DNA from: Saprospiraceae bacterium
GTDB taxonomy: Bacteria; Bacteroidota; Bacteroidia; Chitinophagales; Saprospiraceae
Direction: 5' to 3'
Assembly: GCA_026993525.1 (NCBI GenBank)
Contig: JALWSS010000121.1
Coordinates: 1 to 55,498, forward strand
Length of the DNA stretch: 55,498 nucleotides
Shown: piece after piece, positions 26,264 through 36,300 of the stretch
Layout of the letters: each line of letters starts with the position of its first letter
Numbering within the stretch: position 1 is the first letter of the stretch
Translations under genes and position numbers: made by a program
The notes under the pieces: model-generated
The model's input: the letters and a program-made list of their open reading frames with translations, nothing else
Told to the model about the DNA's origin: nothing
The model's database searches: none

Positions 26264-26632
26264 ATGCGTATCTCTGACTCCAACACCATCAAATCCTTGC
26301 AAGTTACCTTCGCCTCGGTGTATCCAAACCTGAAGCTGGAGTTTTACAAGGTAGCCAAACAGGAAGGGAAAGTATCTGCCACTTTCAAGATACCCGCTTC
26401 TTCAAAAATTGGTGAGGTTAGAAATGTGCACAACAATGGATTCATCAAGCTGGATGACAAACTCACTGTAAACGGACTGGTAACAACCTTGCATGAAGTG
26501 TTCGGATTGCATGCAGTGATATACCGGAACACATTTGACATGTGGAGGCCGCTTCGCCCCACCGACAAAGGCACGCTCCGGGAACACGACCTGAGGGGGT
26601 TTCTGTCCAACCAACGTTTACAGATTGATTAG
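26264..26632 (+). CDS. Conserved Bacteroidota protein of unknown function
   Basis: 122 residues, no signal peptide or transmembrane helix. The order is an N-terminal amphipathic stretch (SNTIKSLQVTFASVYPNLKL), a centre with KIGEVRNVHNNGFIKLDDK, and a C-terminal FGLHAVIYRNTFDMW followed by TDKGTLREHDLRG. I recognise the pattern (K-x-IGE-(I/V)R, then -x-V-(Y/F)R-x-...-W, then TD-x(3)-L-x-E-x(3)-RG) from small hypothetical proteins of this phylum that sit near respiratory and usp genes. It is 41 bases before the third usp and follows a pair of FNR boxes. Function unknown. Confidence 0.75.
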   Translation: MRISDSNTIKSLQVTFASVYPNLKLEFYKVAKQEGKVSATFKIPASSKIGEVRNVHNNGFIKLDDKLTVNGLVTTLHEVFGLHAVIYRNTFDMWRPLRPTDKGTLREHDLRGFLSNQRLQID

Positions 26633-26673
26633 CCCGATCACAAAAGCTGCTAAACGATTTCAACCGTTCACCC

Positions 26674-27501
26674 ATGAAAAAAATACTGTTCCCCACTGAT
26701 TTTTCCGAAGGCGCTGAAAATGCCCTGAAATACACCGTTGAACTTGCAAAGCGAATTGAGGCCAGAATTGACGTGACCCACATATTTAATTTGCCTTTCA
26801 TCGAAACACCGGGAATGACCTCTGCCATGCTGGAAAAAATGATCAGTGATAAAAAGGATTTCGTTGTGCAAAAGCTGGAAGCGTTTGTTGATGCTGTTCC
26901 CGACAAAATAAAAGGCAGGCCCATCCCGGTTTATGGGGTTTTCATTCCTGAAGAAATACACGATCTGGCAGAAGAGGGAAAGTATGATCTGGTTGCCATG
27001 GGAACCCTGGGTGAACACCACACACAATTTGAGAAAATCGTTGGCAGTGTGACTACGAACACTTTGATGCACGTAAAATGTTGCCCGGTTCTGGCCATTC
27101 CTGTAAATAGCAAATGGAAAGGAATAGAAAGAATAGCCTACGCCACGGATTTCAACCCGAAGGACGAGGTAGCCGCCTCAAAATTGCTCGATTTTGCAGT
27201 CACCCTGGGAGCTCGGGTACACTTTGTTCACGTGGAAACACAACCAAATATCGGGGAAGAGGAAGACACCATATTGTTGGAAAATTATCCGTTTGATTTT
27301 ACAGACTTTGCAGTTATCAACAGCCCGGACCTCATCACGGGCTTTGACCGGTATCTCAATGAAAAAAAGATAGACTTGCTGGCCATGTTCATTCCAAAAC
27401 GGCGGCTTTGGGAGCGGTTGTTCCACTCCAGCTTTACCAAAAAAATGGCATTCCACAGCAAGATCCCACTGATCGTGTTCCACGCCAACAACAACACCTG
27501 A
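26674..27501 (+). CDS. Universal stress protein, two-domain (third)
   Basis: 275 residues and more distant from the other two. The first domain begins MKKILFPTDFSEGAENALKY and has the ATP-binding pattern GTLGEH-x8-GSVTTN. The second domain (about 150-275) has lost the glycine motif (IPKRRLWERLFHSSFTKK). So one domain may bind ATP and the other be structural. It is probably cotranscribed with the small protein 41 bases upstream. Confidence 0.87.
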   Translation: MKKILFPTDFSEGAENALKYTVELAKRIEARIDVTHIFNLPFIETPGMTSAMLEKMISDKKDFVVQKLEAFVDAVPDKIKGRPIPVYGVFIPEEIHDLAEEGKYDLVAMGTLGEHHTQFEKIVGSVTTNTLMHVKCCPVLAIPVNSKWKGIERIAYATDFNPKDEVAASKLLDFAVTLGARVHFVHVETQPNIGEEEDTILLENYPFDFTDFAVINSPDLITGFDRYLNEKKIDLLAMFIPKRRLWERLFHSSFTKKMAFHSKIPLIVFHANNNT

Positions 27502-27702
27502 GGCGGCTATATTGACCCGTTGCGGTGGTGAATCCAGGTCAGTGCCTCATTTCCACTAACAGGCTTTTAGTCACAGTTTTTTCAGGTTTATCGGTTTCTT
27601 GTTCCCGTTCGGCACAAGGATGGGATATTCTTACCAACAACCCCCTATCTATGCGTATTTTAGCCCATTGGAAACCCCACCACACCTCTAACAAATTTTG
27701 AG

Positions 27703-30700
27703 ATGAATCAAGTTATCAGGAAGGTTTTCGACCGGCTGTTTTCAACATCAGCAGCGGGCCTTTATATGATCCTTTTTGCCGCTGCAATTGGCGCCGCCAC
27801 CTTTATTGAAAACGACTTTGGCACCAGTGCTGCCCAAAAACTCGTTTTCAAGTCGAAATGGTTTGAGCTGTTGCTCGTGCTTTTTTCAATTTCGCTCATC
27901 TACAACATCATCCGCTTCAGGATGATCCGGCAAAAAAAGTGGGCCATCTTGTCTTTTCACCTGGCCATGATCATCATCATTGCCGGTGCGGGTGTAACCC
28001 GATATACCGGCTATGAAGGCATGATGCACATCCGGGAAGGAGACGTATCCAACAGTTTTTTATCCAGGGAAAGCTACCTTATTTTTGAAGCCGACAAAGA
28101 CGGGAAAAAATTTGTATTCGATGAACCGGTGCTGTTTGCCTCTCTTGGGGATAATACTTTCCGGAAATCCTATTTACTGGATGGCGAGGAATTGAATGTT
28201 GAAGTGCTTGACTTCATGCCCAATCCGAAAGAAAGCATGGTGGATGACGAAAACGGATTGCCCACCATCAAAATAGTGATGGGAGGCGCCAATGGCCGGG
28301 AAGAATACTATCTGCAACAAGGCTCCCGCAAAACAATCCGTGGCACGAGGTTCAATTTTTCAAACGAAGTATTTCCCGGTGCTGTCAATATTTCATACAG
28401 GAACGACAGCCTCTACTTTTTGGCCAATGAGCCTTTTGAGGTAACGGTGATGGCCACACAGGAAAAATTCCAACTTGAACCCGGCAGGTGGGCCCCGTTA
28501 AAGCTTCGCAGCCTCTACGCCAGTGGCAACACCAGCTTTGTTTTCGGACTGTTTTCACCGCACGCACGGGTGGAGGTCATTTCAGAATCCCCCAAAATGA
28601 CCACTACGAGTTTAGGTGGAGTCAACATGAAAATGAGTGCCGGTGGAGACGAAAAGCAGTTTCTGGTTATAGGCAGCCCGGGCATGGAGGGCAGACCGAG
28701 AAGGGTTCAGGTAGGTGGCTTCAGCATCAATGTGTCTTATGGCTCAATGCGAAAGGTGCTTCCTTTTGCCATCAAGTTGAATGATTTTATCATGGAAAAG
28801 AATCCCGGAACCAACACCGCCTCTTCCTACGCAAGTGAAGTAACATTGATTGACAACGAAAAAAATGTAAATATGGATTACCGGATATTCATGAACAATA
28901 TTCTGAACTACAGGGGATACCGCTTCTTTCAATCATCCTTCGACCAGGATGAGTTGGGTACCTATCTGAGCGTCAATCACGATGCAGCGGGAACGCTGAT
29001 AACCTATCTCGGGTACATCATTTTGACCCTGGGCATGTTGCTTACTCTTTTCGACAAGAAAAGCCGCTTTCAGCAACTGAACCGGAATATATCCAGAATA
29101 AGAGAGTCCAGAAAAGCGGCCTTGACTGCTTTCACCGCGGTTGTATTTCTTATGGCCGGCAGCCCAACATTTGCCGATTCTCCGCCCATTGAACCGTCTG
29201 TGAAAGTAATCAACCCCGATCACGCCAAAACCTTCGGCAAACTGATAGTTCAGGATCACCGGGGAAGGTTCAAACCCATGAACACACACTCCAGCGAGAT
29301 CATCAGGAAACTATCCAGGAAAGAAGTTTGGTTTGGTATGAATCCCGACCAGATCGTGCTATCCATGGTTGTGAATCCGGAGGACTGGTACCATGTGCCC
29401 ATGATCAAATTGGGGCACCACGAAGAAATCCGGAAAATTATTGGAGTTGATGGAGATTACTGCTCATACAGTGATTTGTTTGACACCAACGGAAAATACA
29501 AGTTGAGGCAATATATCCGTCAGGCTTACAATACGCCGCAACGAGACCGGGGAGTTTTTGAAAAAGAATTGATCAAACTGGATGAAAAAGTAAATATCTG
29601 TTCCATGGTTTTCAGTGGCGATTTCATGCGGGTTTTTCCACTGCATGGCGATGAAAACAACACCTGGGTTTCCCCCTCCCATCTGCCAGAATCAAGTGCT
29701 GACGACGCCATGCTGGCCAAATTTTTTCCGGCCTATGCAGGATCTATAGCTGAATCGTTGAATTCCGGAAACTGGGAACTGCCCAACAAATTAATTCAGG
29801 AATTGCGCAACTATCAGAAAAGAGTGTCAGCCGAGGTGTTGCCTTCTGAAAGCCAGTTGAACACAGAGCTTTGGCTCAACAAAATGCGACCCTTCTCCAG
29901 GCTTACCGGTGTATATGCACTTCTTGGTCTTTTATTCGTTGGCCTTCTGTTCACTTCTGTTTTTAAACCGGGCATCAATCTGAAATGGCCGGTCCGGATT
30001 GCATTTGGGCTTTTCGTTGCCGCTTTTCTCGTCCACCTCACCGGACTTGGCATGAGGTGGTACGTATCGGAGCGAGCTCCGTGGAGCAATGGGTATGAAT
30101 CCATGATCTATATTGCATTTACCACTACGCTGGCAGGTCTGATATTTTCAAGAAAATCGCTTGGGGGGCTTGCTGCTACCAACATTTTGGCAGCCACTGC
30201 TTTGATGGTTGCGGGGCTGAGTTTTCTGGATCCGGAAATTACCCCCCTGGTACCGGTGCTGAAATCATACTGGCTGACCATCCACGTTTCATTGGAAGCA
30301 GGCAGCTACGGATTCCTCATGCTGGGTGCATTGATTGGAGTGCTCAACCTCATTTTCATGATCCTTGCGAACAGGGAAAACGGAGAGAAAGTTTACAAGA
30401 TGATCCGTGAAATGACCTACATCAGTGAAATGACACTGATTGCCGGTTTGGTAATGGTGAGCATAGGCACCTACCTTGGCGGGGTTTGGGCCAATGAATC
30501 CTGGGGCCGTTATTGGGGTTGGGACCCCAAAGAAACCTGGGCGCTGGTAACCATCCTGGTTTATGCCTTCATTCTGCACATGCGCTTCATTCCGGGTTTC
30601 AGGGGCTTGTACGCATTCAATGTCGCCACTTTATTTGGCTGGGCCACGGTCATTATGACCTACTTTGGAGTAAATTATTACTTGTCAGGTTTGCACTCTT

Positions 30701-30825
30701 ATGCAGCCGGTGATCCGATGCCGATTCCGCCTTCGATCAAAGCTTCGGTCATTACCCTGACCATCATTGGTTTACTGGCCTTGTGGAGATACAGAGCCGT
30801 CAGGAAAGCAGGCATTAAAGTCTGA
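27703..30825 (+). CDS. ccsBA: Cytochrome c maturation protein, ResB-ResC fusion (CcsBA)
   Basis: 1040 residues. Residues 1 to about 460 are ResB/CcsB-like: three N-terminal helices, a large periplasmic domain and a fourth helix. The region 500-720 is a periplasmic linker. From about 720 the ResC/CcsA part has about eight helices and the WWD haem motif (WGRYWGWDPKETW) with flanking His. It carries haem across the membrane and attaches it to CxxCH motifs (system II). It lies directly beside an operon with 130 CxxCH motifs and convergent to it, as well as near cbb3 and the nos cytochrome. Confidence 0.93.
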   Translation: MNQVIRKVFDRLFSTSAAGLYMILFAAAIGAATFIENDFGTSAAQKLVFKSKWFELLLVLFSISLIYNIIRFRMIRQKKWAILSFHLAMIIIIAGAGVTRYTGYEGMMHIREGDVSNSFLSRESYLIFEADKDGKKFVFDEPVLFASLGDNTFRKSYLLDGEELNVEVLDFMPNPKESMVDDENGLPTIKIVMGGANGREEYYLQQGSRKTIRGTRFNFSNEVFPGAVNISYRNDSLYFLANEPFEVTVMATQEKFQLEPGRWAPLKLRSLYASGNTSFVFGLFSPHARVEVISESPKMTTTSLGGVNMKMSAGGDEKQFLVIGSPGMEGRPRRVQVGGFSINVSYGSMRKVLPFAIKLNDFIMEKNPGTNTASSYASEVTLIDNEKNVNMDYRIFMNNILNYRGYRFFQSSFDQDELGTYLSVNHDAAGTLITYLGYIILTLGMLLTLFDKKSRFQQLNRNISRIRESRKAALTAFTAVVFLMAGSPTFADSPPIEPSVKVINPDHAKTFGKLIVQDHRGRFKPMNTHSSEIIRKLSRKEVWFGMNPDQIVLSMVVNPEDWYHVPMIKLGHHEEIRKIIGVDGDYCSYSDLFDTNGKYKLRQYIRQAYNTPQRDRGVFEKELIKLDEKVNICSMVFSGDFMRVFPLHGDENNTWVSPSHLPESSADDAMLAKFFPAYAGSIAESLNSGNWELPNKLIQELRNYQKRVSAEVLPSESQLNTELWLNKMRPFSRLTGVYALLGLLFVGLLFTSVFKPGINLKWPVRIAFGLFVAAFLVHLTGLGMRWYVSERAPWSNGYESMIYIAFTTTLAGLIFSRKSLGGLAATNILAATALMVAGLSFLDPEITPLVPVLKSYWLTIHVSLEAGSYGFLMLGALIGVLNLIFMILANRENGEKVYKMIREMTYISEMTLIAGLVMVSIGTYLGGVWANESWGRYWGWDPKETWALVTILVYAFILHMRFIPGFRGLYAFNVATLFGWATVIMTYFGVNYYLSGLHSYAAGDPMPIPPSIKASVITLTIIGLLALWRYRAVRKAGIKV

Positions 30826-30843
30826 CGACCCTCAATAATTCAC

Positions 30844-30885
30844 AAAAAAAGCCGGGTGAAAATTCCATTTCGCCCGGCTTTTTTT
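30844..30885. terminator. Bidirectional terminator between ccsBA and the multihaem operon
   Basis: A7 - GCCGGGTGAAA - attcca - TTTCGCCCGGC - T7. The 11-bp stem has one G-T pair and has A and T runs on its two sides, so it ends both the rightward ccsBA transcript and the leftward multihaem cytochrome transcript. Confidence 0.92.
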
Positions 30886-30901
30886 GAAGAATGAATCATC
30901 G

Positions 30902-31657
30902 TCACTTTTTCACCACAGCACCTTCCAAAATAATGTCATAGCGATAGCCGGCACCGAAATCTTTGTTCAGAGCTATGGTGCCTTCAAAAGAAACCACGTG
31001 GCCCAACGGGATGTTTTCCATTGTCGTTACGGTAAGGTCTTTCCCTTCCACCGTTCCATCCTGGATGTGTATCCAATTTCTTCCCATGATCATCGGGTTC
31101 ACTTTAACCACTTTTCCGGTAACTACAACTTGTTTTCCGTTGTAATCTGCCATGTTGCCGAACAGCTCTGACAATGGCACTGATCCTTCCGGCCTGCTGA
31201 TCTGTTGCGGGTCCACTTTCAACACATCACCGGATTGCAAGGAGGAAAGAACATCCTCCGCAGGATTGGCTCCCCCCCCTGCAGGTCTGAAATCGCTGAC
31301 CAGGTACAAGGTTTCAAATACCCTGTTGAATTCCGGACTGAAAAAGTTTTTTTTCATCAAGCCCCTTTGAAATACGTATTGCTTCCCGACTTCAACAGGC
31401 TGTTTGGTGATAGCTACCCAGTATTCTTCGTCGCCTTCGGCAACCCTGACGTAGGTGTAGCGCTCAGCATCAAAAGTCTCTTTGGCTTCTACCTGGTGCA
31501 ATACCGATTGAGAAGCCTCTTTCAAGGCTGAGAACTCCGGGCTGGAGCTGGCCGTTCCGGAAGAGCCGGATGAAACGCTTTTAATTTCCTGTGGACCGGA
31601 ATCACAGGATACGGACAGTGCTACAACGACGCCGAATAGAATGAATTTACCAGACAT
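30902..31657 (-). CDS. Lipoprotein with OB-fold-like C-terminus
   Basis: 251 residues. The signal peptide ends in a lipobox (ALSVSC, Cys18), followed by a Ser/Gly linker. Two similar small beta domains follow: one at about 55-120 (YTYVRVAEGDEEYWVAI, VEVKQ-like strands) and one at about 165-250 (GKQVVVTGKVVKVNPMIMG, NWIHIQDGT, GHVVSFEGTIALNKDFG), the latter an OB-fold nucleic-acid/tRNA-anticodon-like pattern often found in envelope proteins. It is the last gene of the multihaem operon and has no CxxCH. It may be a structural partner of the barrel or cytochromes. Function unknown. Confidence 0.7.
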   Translation of the reverse strand: MSGKFILFGVVVALSVSCDSGPQEIKSVSSGSSGTASSSPEFSALKEASQSVLHQVEAKETFDAERYTYVRVAEGDEEYWVAITKQPVEVGKQYVFQRGLMKKNFFSPEFNRVFETLYLVSDFRPAGGGANPAEDVLSSLQSGDVLKVDPQQISRPEGSVPLSELFGNMADYNGKQVVVTGKVVKVNPMIMGRNWIHIQDGTVEGKDLTVTTMENIPLGHVVSFEGTIALNKDFGAGYRYDIILEGAVVKK

Positions 31658-31695
31658 AATTAAGGGGTGTTTATTTTTTACGGATATTGATAAAA

Positions 31696-33303
31696 TCAGA
31701 AACGTTGGATGATTTTGCCATTGAGGCGGTTCAACTTCCGCTTCTGATCATCAATGGTTCCTTCATAGTAAAAGTACAAAGATAGCTTTTTCATTAGCCT
31801 TATGTTGAGGCTGGCTCCGGCTATGTTTTGCCGGAAGGTGTAATCACCAACAGTATAGGTGTATTGGACATAGTCGTAATGAACATCACCACTCAATTTG
31901 CCCCTGATGATGTCCCTGCTCAGTCTGGCCCCGAATCGTTGACTCTTCAAGTAATTGGTTTCCAGCAGATTTGCCCGAAGGGTGAGTCTGACCTTCAATA
32001 CGGGTATCCGGCTAAAGTTGACATAGCCATTCAGGTTTTTGGACAGATTCATATCACTTTTCTGGAAACGCCAGCTTCCGTTCAGGCCAAGGCTGATCAA
32101 TCTTACAGGCCTTACGGTAATGCCCAGACGGAGCCCCTGCCGGGTTTCGTTTTCGATCAATTGATCAATGAAATTCTTGTAGGATTCGTAATAGATAATG
32201 TTGTTGCGGTTGTCATACGAAGCCCTGAGACTGAATTTTCTGGAAAAGCGATACCTGGCGGAAAAATACAGGTTGGTCAACCTTGGCTTGTTTGAAACCT
32301 CGCCGTTCACCTTTTGGTAAGCATCAATTTCGAATGAGCCGAAGAGGTTGAGCTTTTCCGTCGGTGAACTGGAGTGCTGGAAGTATGCAAAGCGTCTGTC
32401 TATTGCTCCGCCATTGTGTTGTTCCACAAATGCCAATGTAGAATAACCCCGGTTTTCCCTGGCCTGCAGGCTGACAAAAGCCCCGGCCTGCAACAAGTCA
32501 GCATTGAAACTGTAATCTGAGTAATCGGGCCTTGTCCCTGCAATTGCGCCCACGACAAGCTGCCCAAACCGGTGCTCATACTGGAGCCCGTCAATAGCTC
32601 CCATGCTGGAGATCTTGTAATTGATGCTTCGCCCAAGCGTAATTGTGGAATTGTCGAAATCGTATTTGCCTGCCAGCGAATACACCTTCAATGCATTGAA
32701 GATATTTTCCTGAACATCAGACCATTCGTTGATGGTGTGCCGGAAGGTGATATAGTTATCAACAGAAAAACGGGAATTGTTCAAATTATTACCCCGGAAA
32801 CTGAATGCGTAACGCATCCTGTGGTTGTCGCCATAATCTGAAGTGGTGCTGTAAGAGCCAACGGAAATACGCCCTTTGATTTTCTGCTTGAATTGAGGTT
32901 CTTCCACTTCTTCCTCCTCCTGGAATGAGGGCTTTACTTCAACGGCCGGTTCCATTTCTTCGCCGGGAGGAAAAGGTTCTGCCAACTGTTCATTGTTGTC
33001 TTCTGAAGCAAGCGTCTTTCTTGCAAGAACGTTTGTTTTTACCTCCACCCTGACTCCCTCCAGAGGAGTGCATACCACTGATGTAGAAGACTTGCTTTGC
33101 ACAATCAAAGCGGGCACCACTTTGTCATTATCACGGATGAACAAGGTATCTCCCTGTTCAATGTCTCCGGTGCTTGTGAATTTCACATACACATTTCTCG
33201 AAGACATAAAGGAAACGGATCCTTCATTCCAATCACCGGCAACCTGGCTCATGGCAGGAATGACAATGGTGATCCACAGGAGTGCAGAAAGAAAAAACTT
33301 CAT
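31696..33303 (-). CDS. Outer-membrane beta-barrel of the multihaem operon
   Basis: 535 residues from the ATG at 33303. A signal peptide (KFFLSALLWITIVIPAMS) leads to a small SH3-like beta domain (about 20-105), an acidic linker with EEEEVEEP (about 125-150), and a long run of amphipathic strands ending in -GKIIQRF with a terminal Phe, as outer-membrane barrels do. Strands such as RFSRKFSLRASYDNRNN support a porin-like barrel of 16 or more strands. It starts 20 bases after the 94-haem gene, so it is a candidate for the porin of a porin-cytochrome conduit. It shows no clear homology to MtrB by eye. Confidence 0.78.
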   Translation of the reverse strand: MKFFLSALLWITIVIPAMSQVAGDWNEGSVSFMSSRNVYVKFTSTGDIEQGDTLFIRDNDKVVPALIVQSKSSTSVVCTPLEGVRVEVKTNVLARKTLASEDNNEQLAEPFPPGEEMEPAVEVKPSFQEEEEVEEPQFKQKIKGRISVGSYSTTSDYGDNHRMRYAFSFRGNNLNNSRFSVDNYITFRHTINEWSDVQENIFNALKVYSLAGKYDFDNSTITLGRSINYKISSMGAIDGLQYEHRFGQLVVGAIAGTRPDYSDYSFNADLLQAGAFVSLQARENRGYSTLAFVEQHNGGAIDRRFAYFQHSSSPTEKLNLFGSFEIDAYQKVNGEVSNKPRLTNLYFSARYRFSRKFSLRASYDNRNNIIYYESYKNFIDQLIENETRQGLRLGITVRPVRLISLGLNGSWRFQKSDMNLSKNLNGYVNFSRIPVLKVRLTLRANLLETNYLKSQRFGARLSRDIIRGKLSGDVHYDYVQYTYTVGDYTFRQNIAGASLNIRLMKKLSLYFYYEGTIDDQKRKLNRLNGKIIQRF

Positions 33304-33323
33304 TACTTCTTGTTTTTCAATGG

Positions 33324-36300
33324 CTACTCTTCTCCATCCGGGTGGCAAGCATAGCAGGCAGGGCTGGAATACTCATAACCGGAAACCCCTTGATGGTCAT
33401 CAGCAAGTTCTACAGGGTCGTCGTGTTCGTGGCAATCAATACAGCTGAACGAGGAATAATTACCTCCGATATGGCATTCCACACATTGCGTCCATTCTCC
33501 TTCGTGTTTGCCTGAGTAAATCGGGAAGTACATGTTATCATGATCAAAGGTGGAGGGAACCCAGGCAGTTTCAGTATGGCAGTCCTCACAATCGGTGGGG
33601 AAGCCGGCTGAAAGGTGATTGGGATTGGTGGCTCCGTTGTAGTCGTCTTCGTGGCAGCCGAAACAAGTGTTTGGCGTGTTGTTGTAATTGCCGTTGTGGC
33701 AGGCTGCACAATCATTCGCAATGGCAGCATGGGCACCGTTCAACGGCCAGTAATTGCTGTGAATGGGGAAGGTAGCCGGCATCCAGTCCGGATCGGTGGT
33801 GTGGCACATGGCACAGTCCGTCGGGATATTCAATGACGGGTGATTCGGGTTGGTAGAGGCGTTGTAATCCGGCATGTGACAGCCCTCACAAGTATTGGGA
33901 GTATTGTTGTAATTGCCCTGGTGGCAGGCATTGCAATCATTCTGAATGGGTATATGCGCACCGGTAAAGGGCCAGAAGGAGTGGGTAAAGGTGCTCGGCA
34001 CCCAGGCAGTTTCCGTGTGGCAGTCTTCACAATCCGTCGGCAACTGGTTGGCTGCGTGGTTCGGGTTGGTAGCCTGGTTGTAATCGTCAGCGTGGCAACC
34101 GTAACAAGTGTTAGGCGTGTTGTTGTAGTTGCCATTGTGACACAAAGCGCAATCATTCTGAATGACGGCATGCGCCCCATTCAACGGCCAGAACTGATTG
34201 TGAATGGGGAAGGTAGCCGGCATCCAGCCCGGTTCGGTGGTGTGGCATTCGTCGCAATCAACCGGCAGGCTCAGAGCCACGTGGTTCGGATTGGTGGTGG
34301 CGTTGTAATCATCGATGTGGCAGCCGTCGCAGGTATTCGGCGTGTTGTTGTAATTGCCGTTGTGGCAGGCCGCACAGTCGTTGGCAATGATCAGGTGCGC
34401 TCCGTCCAGTACCCAATAATTGTTGTGGATCGGGAACTCTGCCGGCGCCCAGCCCGGCTCGGTGGTGTGGCATTCGTCGCAAGTTGTCGGAATGGCCAGG
34501 TTGACGTGATTGGGGTTGGTAGTCTGGTTGTAGTCATCGATGTGACAGCCGTCGCAGGTGTTCGGCGTGTTGTTGTAGTTGCCGTTGTGGCAGGCCGCAC
34601 AGTCGTTGGCAATGTCGGCATGGGCTCCGTCCAGCACCCAGTAATTGTTGTGAATCGGGAACTCTGCCGGCGCCCAGCCCGGCTCGGTGGTGTGGCATTC
34701 GTCGCAAGTTGTCGGAATAGCCAGGTTGACGTGATTGGGGTTGGTACTCTGGTTGTAATCGTCCATGTGGCAGCCGTCGCAGGTGTTCGGCGTATTGTTG
34801 TAGTTGCCGTTGTGGCAGGCTACACAGTCGTTGGCGATGTCGGCGTGGGCCCCGTCCAGTACCCAATAATTATTGTGGTCGGGGAACTGAGCCGGCGCCC
34901 AGCCCGGCTCGGTGGTGTGGCATGTTTCACAATCAGTTGACAACCCGAGGTTGACGTGATTCGGATTGGTTGTCTGGTTGTAGTCATCGATGTGGCAGCC
35001 GTCGCAGGTGTTCGGCGTGTTGTTGTAGTTGCCGTTGTGGCAGGCCGCACAGTCGTTGGCAATGTCGGCATGGGCTCCGTCCAGCACCCAGTAATTGTTG
35101 TGGATGGGGAATTCAGCCGGTGCCCAGCCCGGTTCGGTGGTGTGGCATTCGTCGCAAGTTGTCGGCAAGGCCAGGTTGACGTGATTGGGGTTGGTGGTCT
35201 GGTTGTAGTCATCGATGTGACAGCCGTCGCAGGTGTTCGGCGTGTTGTTGTAGTTGCCGTTGTGGCAGGCTGCACAGTCGTTGGCGATGTCGGCATGAGC
35301 CCCGTCCAATACCCAATAGTTATCGTGGTCGGGGAACTGAGCCGGCGCCCAGCCCGGCTCAGTGGTGTGGCATGTTTCACAATCAGTTGACAACCCGAGG
35401 TTTACGTGGTTAGGATTGGTTGTCTGGTCGTAATCGTCCTGGTGGCAGCCGTCGCAGGTGTTCGGCGTGTTGTTGTAGTTGCCGTTGTGGCAGGCATTGC
35501 AATCTGTTTCAATGGCAACGTGCGCTCCGGTTATGGGCCAGAATTGGTCATGATCGAAAGTGGACGGCGTCCAGGCATTTTGCGAGTGGCACTGTTCACA
35601 ATCCGTCGGGAAATTCGCAGCTACGTGATCAGGGTTGCTGGTGGCTGTGTAATCATCGTCGTGGCAGCCATAGCAGGTGTTGGGCGTATTGTTGTAGTTG
35701 CCGTTGTGGCAGGCCACACAGTCGTCTGCAATGGCTATGTGCGCACCCTGAAACTCCCAGTACTGGTTGTGGTCAAATGTGGATGGCGTCCATTCTGATT
35801 CGGTATGGCATTGCTGACAGTCAGTCGGGAATTGATTGGCGACGTGGTCCGGATCGCTGGTTGCATTGTAATCATCGTCGTGGCAGCCATAGCAGGTATT
35901 GGGCGTGTTGTTGTAATTGCCGTTGTGGCAGGCCGCACAGTCTTCGGAAATGTTTGCATGGGCTCCGTTTAAGACGTAAAAATTATCGTGAATAGGGAAT
36001 GCAGCCGGGGCCCAACCGGGTTCGGTGGTATGGCATTCGTCGCAATTGGTGGGCAGGTTGAGGTTTGTATGGCTTGGGTTGCTGCTGTTGTCGTAGTCGT
36101 CCTGGTGACAGCCGTCGCAGGTGTTCGGGGTGTTGTTGTAATTGCCGTTGTGACAGGCCACACAGTCCTCGGCAATCGGAACGTGTGCCCCGGTGAATTC
36201 AAAATACTGGCTGTGATCAAAGGATGAAGGCGTCCATCCATTTTCATCGTGGCATAAAGTGCAATCAGTTGGATACTGGTTGGCACTGTGGTTCGGACTG

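Noticed and set aside
33324-33420. Type IX secretion C-terminal sorting domain on the giant cytochrome
   Set aside because: The protein ends ...CYACHPDGEE right after the last haem motif, with no beta-sandwich domain or KxxxR-type end, so surface export by T9SS is not supported by the sequence.
34235-35505. CRISPR-like regular repeats
   Set aside because: The 225-bp units are contiguous, coding and have no spacers. The heptamer arrays near 48.8 and 55.2 kb also have no spacers and no cas genes are near.
33840-35800. Long open frames on the plus strand opposite the giant cytochrome (for example 33840-34940 and 34956-35390)
   Set aside because: They are shadows of the repetitive Cys/His/Asn-rich coding strand. 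Their products are Val/Ala/Gly/Arg-rich and merely repeat with the 225-bp period, and they have no recognisable domain.
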